A program made the translations under genes and the position numbers. Below, piece by piece: positions 23,972 to 34,745 of a stretch of 64,000 nt of DNA (within the stretch, counting starts at the first letter, position 1; each line of letters begins with the position of its first letter). The notes under the pieces were generated by a model, which had not been told where the DNA came from, made no database searches, and saw only the letters and a program-made list of their open reading frames with translations. Source of the DNA: Homalodisca vitripennis (lineage: Eukaryota > Arthropoda > Insecta > Hemiptera > Cicadellidae); contig NC_060214.1 of assembly GCF_021130785.1 (NCBI RefSeq), forward strand, positions 109,447,001-109,511,000, written 5' to 3'.

Positions 23972-24243
23972 TACTAATCATACTTAATGTCTCTGGGAAT
24001 AAAAAGCCCTCTCTGACCATAAAATTTCCGAGGGTTTGAGGGGCTTCCATTCTTCGGGAAATCGGAATCTCTACATCGCCACGTAGCATCGTGATGTTCT
24101 AACATAACAATTTTCTCTCTTTTTAATAAAGTCTTGTCCTCCTTTGCCTCTACATAGAGCTTCATTAAAAAACTCTTTGCCTTTGTTCCACCATAGCTAG
24201 AAATGATGGGAATATTGGGAACACTCGGTGCGGTAGTTGCTCA
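23972..24243 (-). CDS. Unrecognised coding-like block (63 residues from its first useful Met)
   Basis: A minus-strand frame is open from just after a TGA at about 24243 to a TAG at 23974, about 88 codons. The first good ATG is at 24165. The peptide is charged and low in Leu/Phe/Ile runs (EAKEDKTLLKREK, DATWRCRDSDFP, NGSPSNPRKFYGQRG), unlike the hydrophobic random frames typical of this AT-rich DNA, and the sequence is more GC-rich than its surroundings. I do not recognise a family. Its upstream part overlaps repeat family E, so it may be a piece of a mobile element's protein. It could also be an exon with an acceptor near 24245. The aligned family E copy at 11.7 kb stops before this block, so conservation cannot be tested here. 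Confidence 0.3.
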
Positions 24244-25140
24244 GCTGTCATACTACAGTGGCCGACCCTCCTAAAATCCTAATCATATGATCTCAATGAA
24301 ACTTTATACTTTTCTAAATGATAATTTCTGTGTGAATACTCTAACTCACATAGGTCTCAATCATTGGAAACCCCATATTTTAAAAGATTTATACTCCTGT
24401 AGTCTTTTAAAGGCACGACCTCTAGAAGCCCTTGCCCTCTAATAGGATATTTTCAGAGAAACACGTACTTCATCTGGGGCATCCTTATTCCGAGGAACAA
24501 CTGATCTATTAAAACATGTAAGACATAACGTTGGGATATTTCTGTTTCTGAATTTATGAGTTTTTTTTGTTTGGATACTCTACTTTCTGTGTCAACTTGG
24601 ACTTTTAACTTTGTAAACATACTAACTCCGGTTAATACGAAAAGTTGTTGATTTATTTAATAAGAGTGTTTTTAGTTTTTTTCTACATTTCTTTTGGTTA
24701 GATGATCCAGTGGCGATGAAAATAAACGTTTAAGAAACGCTGACTTCAATATTAAAGTAGAAAATAGTATATTAGTGAAAAATTCATACATGAAAGGACA
24801 CACACATAACACGCCAAAATGGTTGAGTTAAATCAGATAACTTTGTTATAACAGTAACTTTATTTTTACACTTTATTCTTTAGTCAGCAACAAAAACTTT
24901 ATATAATCAAAGCAACTCAGCAGACAAGACATGAATCAGATGCTGTTATGTCTGCTGTATGATAGCCGTAATCCACAATGTTAGAGTTAATTACGGCACT
25001 AGCCGTGAATGCCGTAAACTTTAATGGGGCATTATATGTTCTATGACGTCATAGTTGAGTATATTTATTGAAGTTCTGTACGGTATGAGAGTCTGTTGCA
25101 AGGTCAGAACGTAAAGACTTAATTCTAGTAATTATTTCAT
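24190..25140 (-). repeat. Dispersed repeat family E, copy 2
   Basis: Longer copy of the 11.7-kb repeat, in the same orientation. It again contains GTTGCTCA(G/A)C, ATCATATGATCTCAAT, the CTCTAGAAGC block and the strongly conserved core near 24960-25060 with TTAGAGTTAATTACGG and TGACGTCATAGTTGAGTA. An extra internal stretch of about 200 bp relative to copy 1 accounts for the greater length. Confidence 0.75.
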
Positions 25141-26001
25141 TACATTTTAAACAGCTGCCTGTCTCCAACAAAGTTCAGAACCAATAAAATGTTTTAGGTT
25201 ATAGATATGGAAATCATTAATTTCTTCCGAGTCGAAAAATAATTTGTTTCCGAAAACTTGAAAGCCTCTAAGAATAGACCATAGCTGAAGAACAACACAT
25301 AGTTCTTCGTAGGTCGTAACACATCATTTCGTAATTTTGAAAAAAGAATGAAGATAATACAAAAAGAACACGTATTTATGTATTATGTGAATAATTCCAA
25401 GCTATTGTGTTGGAGTGTCGAATGATCATACATAACGCATGAACAGACCGAATGAATAATGTAAACTTACACAGACAACGTGTGTATTCTCATTTGAACC
25501 TTTTATATCAAAATAGAGATAATCATTTACTTGAATAAGTGGAAATTATATACTGATTTTAAAGTCTCTGTGAATTTCCTATCAATATCTATCCAAAATA
25601 CGCACAGACTGCTCTTTGACCTTTCCTCTTGAAAATCAAGAGTTCTTCTTTGGACCAAAAGTAACATGCAGTATGCAGCAAATTTACTGTAATTTGTTAC
25701 TTTTCTATAAAGTCTCATGACGCAGAAATACATATATACACGAGTGGATTATCCTTTGACCTTTTGACCTCAAAAATGGACAAAGTTTTTCCTTCGATTA
25801 AGGGAAACTTAGGTTCCAAATTTCAACCTCGTATGATATTTCCACAAAAATGTATCACACAAACGAAAGACAGGTGAATACGGTTAGAAAACGCCGCCTT
25901 TTGAACTTTTGACCCAAAATCAATTGCGTTCTTCCTTGGATCCTGAGAGCCTACGAACAAAGTTTCAAGTCTCTAAGGTGCTTTGTATCGAGATAGATCG
26001 C
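25141..26001. other. Intergenic, degenerate pyrimidine-rich repeats
   Basis: Between 25560 and 25990 there are recurring TTTTGACC, CAAATTTCAA and TCTAAGG-type words, echoed around 39160-39480. This looks like old simple dispersed repeat sequence. No gene seen. Confidence 0.45.
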
Positions 26002-26385
26002 ACGGCACTCATCCGAGGCCCCGTAATCGGAAAGAGTACACTTTAAATCCTGTAACGAGTACCAATTGGAGGGCAGGTCTGGTGCCAGCAGCTGCGGTAA
26101 TTCCAGCTCCAATAGCGTATATTAAGTTGTTGCGGGTAAAAAGCTCGTAGTTGGATCTGTGTCTTACGATGTCGGTTCATCGCTCGCGTTGTTAACTGAC
26201 ATGTCCTGTGGGACGGGCTCCCGGAGGTGAGTAGGGTTCGCCTGAAACATCCCGAGGGTTCCGGCCGCCGATTCAATCCCGCCGCGGTGCTCTTGACTGA
26301 GTGTCGAGGTGGGCTGGCACGTTTTACTTTGAACAAATTAGAGTTCTTAAAGCAGGATGATTTCTGCCTGAGTACTGTAAAGCGA
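26002..26385 (+). rRNA. 18S rRNA fragment, degenerate (pseudogene)
   Basis: Clear small-subunit rRNA sequence, plus strand, covering the universally conserved 530-loop region and part of the V4 domain: ATCCGAGGCCCCGTAATCGG, GCCAGCAGCTGCGGTAATTC, CCAGCTCCAATAGCGTATAT, AAAAAGCTCGTAGTTGGATC and GAACAAATTAGAGT. It covers only about 380 of the ~1,900 bases of an insect 18S gene and stops abruptly on both sides. Substitutions and short deletions at normally invariant sites (GCTGCGG instead of GCCGCGG; a shortened TATTAAGTTGTTGCGGG) show that it is not functional. The minus-strand frame 26043-26336 is a shadow of it. Confidence 0.95.
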
Positions 26386-27309
26386 TTTCAATAATGTCCT
26401 GACGTGTCTTATATTCCCAGTTCCTAGTATCTGTAGCTAAATAATGTTGCCCTCCTAGCTGTTGGAAGTGGCCTGCTGCGCTTGTCATTGAGAATTATCA
26501 CCGATGCACTGAATATTACACCGGTCACCGTACATCGCTCAGATTGAGACAAAATAAAGATTCAAATTCCAATGCTTTATTTTTCTATGCTGTAACACTG
26601 CTATATACGTCAAGTAAATAAAAGTATTAACTATCTATTTACGCAAATAATTTAAAGTTCAAGAAAATCACTGTAGGAAGACATTAACTGAGAAATTTAC
26701 GTGCAAGACCATATTCGTAAATTTAGATTAATTAATTTAACATGAATATTACATGAACGTGGATTATTTCACCAAAAAGATAATTATAAATACTCGTAGG
26801 TAAAAGGAAATAACGTCATCTAACGGAACCACAGAACACAGCTCGTTCGGTTGTATTTAGACCAAGACAATATCAGTTTCTAACACAATTTAATAATTAC
26901 ATTAAATTATAAGAAGCTAATCTATATGAAAATATCATAAATAAAATTAACTCGGATCCAGAAATAGTGTAATTTTATGATATTTCTAATGCATAGTAAT
27001 TATTTGCATGAAAAACTTAATGTATAGTTTTACTACAAAATATGTACGCTAATATTATTCGTAGAAGTACAACTGTATCCGATGTGCAATAACGTGTGCT
27101 TGTACAATATGGCAATTACAGTGATACATGGTATGTGTAATACATAGTCTACAAACTACCAAATGGAACATAGCAAGAACTATAAGGTGTTGAATTACGT
27201 TTACATGGCACAGTTTACAAATCCAACTGCTTTTATTTACCTTAATCGTGAAACAAAAATAAAAATAATTAAATTTAATGGTTACCTGGTGGTTTTTGGC
27301 TAGATTGCT
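26386..27309. other. No gene seen
   Basis: AT-rich, no recognisable features on either strand. Confidence 0.5.
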
Positions 27310-27890
27310 AACAGTGTATTCTATAGCTATAGTTGTGCTGTAATTGGTGATATTGTATTCTATAGCTATAGTTGTATTGTAATGGTGATACTGATAATAT
27401 TGTATTTTATATGTATAGTTCTATTGTAATGGTGATACTGATACTATTGTATTCTATAGCTATAGTTGTATTGTAATGGTGATACTGATAATATTGTATT
27501 TTATATGTATAGTTCTATTGTAATGGTGATACTGATACTATTGTATTCTATAGCTATAGTTGTATTGTAATGGTGATACTGATAATATTGTATTCTATAG
27601 CTATAGTTGCATTGTAAAGGTGATACTGATAGTATTGTATTCTATAGCTATAGTTGTATTGTAGTAGTGATACTGATAATATTGTATTCTGTAGCTATAG
27701 TTGTATTGTAATGGTGATACTGATAATATATTATTCTATAGCTATAGTTGTATTGTAATAGTGATAATGATAATATTTTATTCTATAGCTATAGTTGTAT
27801 TGTAATGGTGGTAATGATAGTATTGTATTCTATAGCTATAGTTGTATTGTAATAGTGATACTGATAATATTGTATTCTATATGTTTATTA
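27310..27890. repeat. 47-bp minisatellite (about 12 units)
   Basis: Tandem units of 47 bp; for example TATA(G/T) cores at 27361, 27408 and 27455 are exactly 47 apart. The unit centres on the palindrome TATAGCTATA followed by GTTGTATTGTAATGGTGATA. Two alternating variants (TATAGCTATA and TATATGTATA) at the start make a short 94-bp higher-order pattern. The first unit is shortened to about 39 bp. Confidence 0.95.
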
Positions 27891-27892
27891 AA

Positions 27893-28310
27893 TTTGGATT
27901 GCGACACAATTTATTCAGGACTATGATCAAATGGAGTATATCAATAAATACACTAGATTTATGATGGTTAAGGTATGGTGGAAATGGTGAAGTTTCAGCT
28001 CTGTCAAACGACTACATTTTCACGAAAGTTTCTTTAATTGCAACGTCAGACTTTATCTATCTGTCCATATACAGTATATGGAACACCTTGCTCAATACTA
28101 TTTTATGCCATTTAATAAAATTAATCGATTTTACTATACGTAAGATCAAAACTGTAAACGGTTAAGTCATTTGTCAGAAGTTAATTGGTAATGCATGGCT
28201 TGACAATTATTTGATCAGAGGTTGTTACCAAATCTAAAACCTTTCGAAAACAGGTATCTCTTTTCTTCTTCAGTTGTCAAGATCAAAGAGGTAAGCCTTA
28301 GCATTGATAA
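27893..28310. repeat. Dispersed repeat family A, copy 3
   Basis: Shares GGAAATGGTGAAGTTTCAGC, TTTCACGAAAGTTTCTT, TGCAACGTCAGACTTTAT and the 3' GGTAAGCCTTAGCATTGATA with copy 1. It begins immediately after the minisatellite ends. Confidence 0.8.
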
Positions 28311-28586
28311 TATACTGAATTCAATGCTGAAATAATGGTGAAAGAAGGAAAGATCTCTGACCACTCAAAAGTCGTAGTTAACAATGTAAAAGGTTTGCTA
28401 TAAAAGCCTTTAAGGTATAAGATCATTAAGACCTAATGGTATTTATAATAGGTATGAGTATGTATAACTCATGTCACGTAACAGGCTACAATGATGTTGC
28501 ATGGCAAATTTCAAGTATACTCTTAATTGCATTATGCTACATGTTTAGCTATGTTACGTGTGAAAATGCTATATGATTTTACTGTG
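28311..28586. other. No gene seen
   Basis: AT-rich spacer without recognised features. Confidence 0.4.

Positions 28587-28650
<64 letters not shown>
28587..28650. repeat. (TA)n microsatellite
   Basis: About 31 TA units abutting the CTAG end of the Helitron-like copy 2. Confidence 0.95.
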
Positions 28651-28651
<1 letters not shown>

Positions 28652-28949
28652 TAGCTGTTTCCCGCGGCTTCGCACGCGTCTCTTAAGCTTTGCCCGTATA
28701 TTTCTTTGCCTTCAAATAGTGTTTGGATATTTTAATATACGTAACTACTGTGTTGTAATTGCAGTTTATAATGTGCAGGCGCTTTGATAACTTTTATATC
28801 TTGCAGTACAGCCTGGTGGTTAGTTACATCAATGGGCATTGCGTATAAACCTTCTACATAGAAAAATACAAATTTTCATAGTGATCGGTCCAATAGTTTC
28901 TGAGTCTATAAAGGACAAACACACAAACATTCATTTTTATATATTATGA
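28651..28949 (-). mobile_element. Helitron-like non-autonomous element, copy 2
   Basis: On the minus strand it runs from TCATAATATATAAAAATG (preceded by A) to CCGCGGGAAACAGCTAG (followed by T), the same A|TC...CTAG|T borders as copy 1 at 4770-5300. Shared interior motifs include GGACCGATCACTATGAAAAT, ATTGATGTAACT and CAAAGCGCCTGCACATTATA. It is shorter because copy 1 has a long internal TA tract and extra sequence near its 3' half. No coding capacity. Confidence 0.65.
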
Positions 28950-29114
28950 TTGCAGAAACAGTTTAAACAAAATTTGTCGTTTCTCTTAAGCTTACTCTAT
29001 GCTTTAAAACTATAAGTGTAAAGAAATTTATATATAAATATATTTTTTGTCGCATTATATATGTTTACAAAGAACAGCTGATTAAAAATTTGAAAAGACT
29101 CTTTCACTTAATAA

Positions 29115-29298
29115 CATATGTTTGCTGCAATGCATTTCTTACGGGTATTTCTGTAACCAGTGGGGCGGAATCCTGAATCGGGAAAGGGATAAAAAGTATC
29201 CTATAACCTTCTACAGATCAAGACGAACAAATTAAAAAAAAAATTAGGCGAATCCGTCCAGCCGTTTGTGAGTGATGCTGTTACACACGAACAGTTTC

Positions 29299-29344
<46 letters not shown>
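29115..29344 (-). mobile_element. Fragment of a second short element ending in a TA tract
   Basis: GGCGAATCCGTCCAGCCGTT, GAGTGATGCTGTTACACACG and CATTTATATATA form a terminal block of a type often found at the ends of short non-autonomous elements in insects. In reverse it starts at the TA tract and continues ACTGTTCGTGTGTAACAGC. The far end is not visible. The class is uncertain. Confidence 0.4.
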
Positions 29345-29348
<4 letters not shown>

Positions 29349-29600
29349 TTATTTATTGTGCGATATTCTCGTTGCCATCAAGGTTACCCATGGTTCAATG
29401 TAAACATACATGCCATTGCTTCGCAAAATTCCAAGGAGTGATATGCACTATAATTGAATTAGCTGTTGCTTATTTAGAAATTTAATTTCACGCACAAATG
29501 AAAGTCTCTAGATTAGTTCCTTATCGGAGTTTAAAGACAGACAAATATAATACATTCAGTCTCTAAAGTAATATTCTTAATTAACTAACGCTTAGCTAAT
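29345..29600 (+). repeat. GCTCAGCCAAA-type dispersed repeat, degraded
   Basis: Starts with TTTATTTATTGTGCGATATT and GTTGCCATCAAGG, the family's 5' segment, then CATTGCTTCGCAAAATTCCA in place of the core, and GTCTCTAGATTAGTTCC. Confidence 0.55.
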
Positions 29601-29639
29601 AACGTTAACGTACAATAAAGGGCATAATGTATTACAAAA

Positions 29640-30005
29640 GTAAGGTAAATATTCTTAATTATTTATCAAATTATTCAAACCATTACCTCTAATCCATTTC
29701 TAGTCAATTATTTAAATAGGAAACCTCTGTATTCGAAACCTATTAACCACTCCATAAATTATTACCGTACTCCACCGTTACGTATAGTATTTCCATTATT
29801 TTAAATTAAACGTATTATCCATTACCCGTTTCAATTGTAATCCGACACTATTAATGTTTTGATGGGATTAAATTCTATTAAATCTATTCGGAGATAATTC
29901 ATATTGAAACTCTGATTGGAAATACTGAAATATATTTGCTAACGATAGTCGCTCATGGCTTCTCATTTACGTTAGAGTATTTCAAGGATATTGTAAACAA
30001 TTTGT
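29640..30005. repeat. Dispersed repeat family F, copy 2
   Basis: Same orientation as 15640-15985: AATATTCTTAATTATTTAT, ATTATTACCGT(A)CTCC, TTTCAATTGTAAT and GATAATTCATATTGAAACTC. Confidence 0.65.
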
Positions 30006-30054
30006 TCCGTAGTTTGTAATTATTTATGCTGAATCGCGGTAGGAAGTAGGCTCT

Positions 30055-30230
30055 TTTGATAACTAGACGCGGTGCGTGGACATTGTTTGTTGGTTCGAGA
30101 CAAGACATCAGCTGATCGAGATGACTACGGTGATACGTTCCGAGCCGGTTCCCGGAGAGAGGGGGGCCAGTCTTGAAGTTTCGACGACAGGGTGCAGACC
30201 TCAGTAGAGAAACAGTATTTCTTCCTCTAA
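30055..30230. other. CpG-rich island in AT-rich DNA
   Basis: About 170 bp is strikingly richer in G, C and CpG than anything nearby (GACGCGGTGCGTGG, TACGTTCCGAGCCGG, TTTCGACGACAGGG). It holds a 28-codon plus frame starting at 30121, too short to judge. It could be the 5' end of a host gene or of a retroelement. It is followed by about 500 bp of T-rich sequence. Confidence 0.4.
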
Positions 30231-31779
30231 TCGTATAGTTTTGTGATCTAGAGTAATTCTTTTAATCGGGTGTAAATTTAAATCAAGTTTTAATTTTCTT
30301 TAGTGCGTTTTTATTTTCCTATCAGCCTCCATAGTCTTCAAAGTAGTAAGTCCCGTACCAGCGTTTAGTTAATATCTTTTACTTTTACTGTTATACTGTT
30401 GTAATTAAATTTCTAAAGTTTCCCATCTTACAGAGTCTGAGAATTTAATTCAATTTTTGGAAGTATTGTGAATTAAATTTAGGTCGTAAAGTTAATATCA
30501 AGTTTTGTGTTATATTGATTTTTGAGTATTTTGAGAAGAGAACTTTTTATTTTATTTTGTTAATTTAAACCATTTTTGGAGAAGTATACATTTTTAGTTT
30601 AATTTTAATTTTAATTTTTTTGGATCAGACTCTTAATTAGATTTGATCGATTTTGAGAAGTTTTGGAGAAAATCAAATCTAAAGTTTGTAAACTTTGTTA
30701 AAGTTTTTGGTGAACTTTAATTTCGGAATAAATCAAGTATTTCCGAAAAGTTGTTTTGATTTATAAAGTATTAGCTCCAAATTAATATAATATATGTGCT
30801 ATAGTAACGGTACAAATTCATAATAAGTCGCATACCTAAGACGGTGCTCATAAGCATACCTCTTCCGAGAATTATTTTCGAAACATGGAATTTCAGAGTT
30901 TGATAAAGGTCAGTCTGTTGAAGTCCTGAATTTAAATAGGTAGGCAATCTTTCTGTAAGTACCTGAGAGGTAACTTACATATATATGCAAAATTATATGA
31001 GTTTTTAGCAGCATTAACATTTCTAAAATTAACAATAAATATTTTTAATCATTTGAGTCCAATAAGGAATTACTTTGAAGTTGAAGAAGACACCTTACCA
31101 CTGATGTAAAGGGAATGTATGAGTGAATTCACGGTATCTTCACTGTTTTATTAAATTTTAATAGTTTATAGAAGATTACTAGATTTGCGAATCCCCGAAA
31201 TTGGAGGGAACCATCCCGTATTTACTACGAAATAACATTAATCAATGTTGCACATTTGTGTAGAACTTTTCTCTGTCTGGAACATAAATCTAAGGTATCA
31301 TAATAGAATTATCCAATAAGAAGGCGTGTTTTTAATCCTTTACTCACAAAATCTATGGATACATGAAGGAAATACTTGTGGATAGTATTTGAAATAATTT
31401 TTTCTAACAGACAACTTTAAACAGTAATTTCTAACCAAAACCCTGCAAATATTATTTTTAATTGTCTTAAGTACAGCATTAAATGTGAAGGTCCAGTGGG
31501 TAAGTGCGTTATATTATATTAACAGGTCTTTATGTTCACATGATAAAATTACAAAAACTCATCTTATAGCCTACACATTTCAAACCGAAAGAAAAAAATC
31601 AGTCGTTTTATAAAGTCAAATGTTATTATGTATACTAAATAATCATACCTTGTAAATATTTCAAAACTATTCTTTGTATAAGAAAATTTATGGTTCATTA
31701 TTGAAATGAGAAAATTGCTTTATTGCAACATTAATATATTCTTAAAAAGCACATGCAAGCAAACAGTTTGGGAAGTCAC
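30231..31779. other. No gene seen
   Basis: T-rich then generally AT-rich sequence; nothing recognised. Confidence 0.45.
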
Positions 31780-32010
31780 GTGACTTAGAATAAACATAAT
31801 TTAGGTAATCTGCATTTTAAAATATAAAGATTACAATAGAAGCTTCATCAAAGAAAAAAACCGCCTTGCTGTAGAGAAATTTATTCATTTACTGCCTAAT
31901 TACATAAATTTGCTTAATTATATTGAAATAAGAAATAACACGAGTAAATTTAAACCAGGCGTCTCGACATGCAATGCAATATCTGCAAAGACAGATCTCT
32001 TGATGAAACA
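31780..32010 (+). repeat. Left flank of satellite array 2, shared with the solo copy
   Basis: CTTAGAATAAACATAAT near 31788, ATGCAATGCAATATCTGCAA near 31969 and CTTGATGAAAC match 16836-17065. The array therefore sits inside an element that also exists without the array. Confidence 0.65.
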
Positions 32011-34745
32011 GTCTTCTAGTGTGTCGGTCACGTACGATGCGGTACAGTAGTTGACGTCCCGCCCATGGTAAATACCACGGTACAGCGTTAACACCTGTTG
32101 ATGATCATACAATCTTGTGTAATGGTCACGTACAATGCGGTGCAGTTGTTGCCCTCCCGTCCATGGTAAAATACCACGGTACAGCGTTAACACCTGTTGA
32201 TGATCATACAATCTTGTGTAATGGTCACGTACAATGCGGTGCAGTTGTTGCCCTCCCGTCCATGGTAAATACCACGGTACAGCGTTAACACCTGTTGATG
32301 ATCATACAATCTTGTGTAATGGTCACGTACTATGCGGTGCAGTTGTTGCCCTCCCGTCCATGGTAAATACCACGGTACAGCGTTAACACCTGTTGATGAT
32401 CATATAATCTTGTGTAATGGTCACGTACAATGCGGTGCAGTTGTTGCCCTCCCGTCCATGGTAAATACCACGGTACAGCGTTAACACCTGTTGATGATCA
32501 TACAATCTTGTGTAATGGTCACGTACAATGCGGTGCAGTTGTTGCCCTCCCGTCCATGGTAAATACCACGGTACAGCGTTAACACCTGTTGATGATCATA
32601 CAATCTTGTGTAATGGTCACGTACAATGCGGTGCAGTTGTTGCCCTCCCGTCCATGGTAAATACCACGGTACAGCGTTAACACCTGTTGATGATCATACA
32701 ATCTTGTGTAATGGTCACGTACAATGCGGTGCAGTTGTTGCCCTCCCGTCCATGGTAAATACCACGGTACAGCGTTAACACCTGTTGATGATCATACAAT
32801 CTTGTGTAATGGTCACGTACAATGCGGTGCAGTTGTTGCCCTCCCGTCCATGGTAAATACCACGGTACAGCGTTAACACCTGTTGATGATCATACAATCT
32901 TGTGTAATGGTCACGTACTATGCGGTGCAGTTGTTGCCCTCCCGTCCATGGTAAATACCACGGTACAGCGTTAACACCTGTTGATGATCATACAATCTTG
33001 TGTAATGGTCACGTACAATGCGATACAGTTGTTGCCCTCCCGTCCATGGTAAATACCACGGTACAGCGTTAACACCTGTTGATGATCATACAATCTTGTG
33101 TAATGGTCACGTACAATGCGGTGCAGTTGTTGCCCTCCCGTCCATGGTAAATACCACGGTACAGCGTTAACACCTGTTGATGATCATACAATCTTGTGTA
33201 ATGGTCACGTACAATGCGGTGCAGTTGTTGCCCTCCCGTCCATGGTAAATACCACGGTACAGCGTTAACACCTGTTGATGATCATACAATCTTGTGTAAT
33301 GGTCACGTACTATGCGGTGCAGTTGTTGCCCTCCCGTCCATGGTAAATACCACGGTACAGCGTTAACACCTGTTGATGATCATACAATCTTGTGTAATGG
33401 TCACGTACAATGCGATACAGTTGTTGCCCTCCCGTCCATGGTAAATACCACGGTACAGCGTTAACACCTGTTGATGATCATACAATCTTGTGTAATGGTC
33501 ACGTACGATGCGGAGCAGTAGTTGACCTCCCGTCCATGGTAAATACCGCGGTACAGCGTTAACACCTGTTGATGAGCATACAGTCTTGTGTGATGGTCAC
33601 GTACGATGCGGTGCAGTAGTTGACCTCCCGTCCATGGTAAATACCGCGGTACAGCGTTAACACCTGTTGATGAGCATACAGTCTTGTGTGATGGTCACGT
33701 ACGATGCGGTGCAGTAGTTGCCCTCCTGTCTATGGTAAATACCGCGGTACTTTGATAGCACTTGTTGATGAGCATACAATCTTGTGTGATGGTCACGTAC
33801 GATGCTCTGCAGTAGTTGACCTCCCGTCCATGGTAAATACCGCGGTACAGTGATAACACCTGTTGTTGAGCATACAATCTCGGTTGACGGTCACGTACGA
33901 TGCGGTGCAGTAGTTGACTTCCGTCCATGGTAAATACCGCGGTACAGTGATAACACCTGTTGATGAGCATACAATGTTATGTGATGGTCACGTACGATGC
34001 GCTGCAGTAGTTGACCTCCCGTCCATGGTAAATACCGCGGTACAGCGTTAACACCTGTTGATGAGCATACAGTCTTGTGTGATGGTCACGTACGATGCGG
34101 TGCAGTAGTTGCCCTCCTGTCTATGGTAAATACCGCGGTACTTTGATAGCACTTGTTGATGAGCATACAATCTTGTGTGATGGTCACGTACGATGCTCTG
34201 CAGTAGTTGACCTCCCGTCCATGGTAAATACCGCGGTACAGTGATAACACCTGTTGTTGAGCATACAATCTCGGTTGACGGTCACGTACGATGCGGTGCA
34301 GTAGTTGACTTCCGTCCATGGTAAATACCGCGGTACAGTGATAACACCTGTTGATGAGCATACAATGTTATGTGATGGTCACGTACGATGCGCTGCAGTA
34401 GTTGACCTCCCGTCCATGGTAAATACCGCGGTACTTTGATAGCACTTGTTGATGAGCATACAATCTTGTGTGATGGTCACGTACGATGCTCTGCAGTAGT
34501 TGACCTCCCGTCCATGGTAAATACCGCGGTACAGTGATAACACCTGTTGATGAACATGCAATCTCCCGTGACGGTCACGTACGATGCGGTGCTGTAGTTG
34601 CCCTCCTGTCCATGGTAAATACCGCGGTACAGTGATAACACCTGTTGATGAACATACAATCTTGTGTGACGGTTTCGTACGATGCGGTGCAGTAGTTGCC
34701 TTCGTTATCACGGTAAACACCGCGTCTATCGGCAACACCTGTTGC
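32011..34745 (+). repeat. 98-bp tandem satellite, array 2 (about 28 units)
   Basis: Head-to-tail 98-bp units. CATGGT marks at 32064, 32162, 32261 and 32359 are 98-99 apart, and the last equivalent is at 34708. Unit motifs are GTAAATACCACGGTACAGCG, TTAACACCTGTTGATGATCA and ATGGTCACGTACAATGCGGT. Two subfamilies exist: a very homogeneous one to about 33500 (CCACGG, GATGATCATACA) and a more varied one after it (CCGCGG, GATGAGCATACA, GTAGTTGACC). Frames of 60-119 codons on the minus strand simply read through units. Because 98 is not a multiple of three, they cannot encode a constant repeated peptide. Confidence 0.98.
33695..34476 (+). repeat. Higher-order duplication within satellite array 2
   Basis: A four-unit block of 391 bp (33695-34085) is repeated directly from 34086, including its private variants: GTACTTTGATAGCACTTGTT, GATGCTCTGCAG, AATCTCGGTTGACGG and the one-base-shorter GACTTCCGTCC. 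Translations of the two blocks are identical over 91 residues, so the duplication is recent. Confidence 0.9.

Noticed and set aside
26043..26336. 97-codon minus-strand frame
   Set aside because: It is the antisense of the 18S rRNA fragment.
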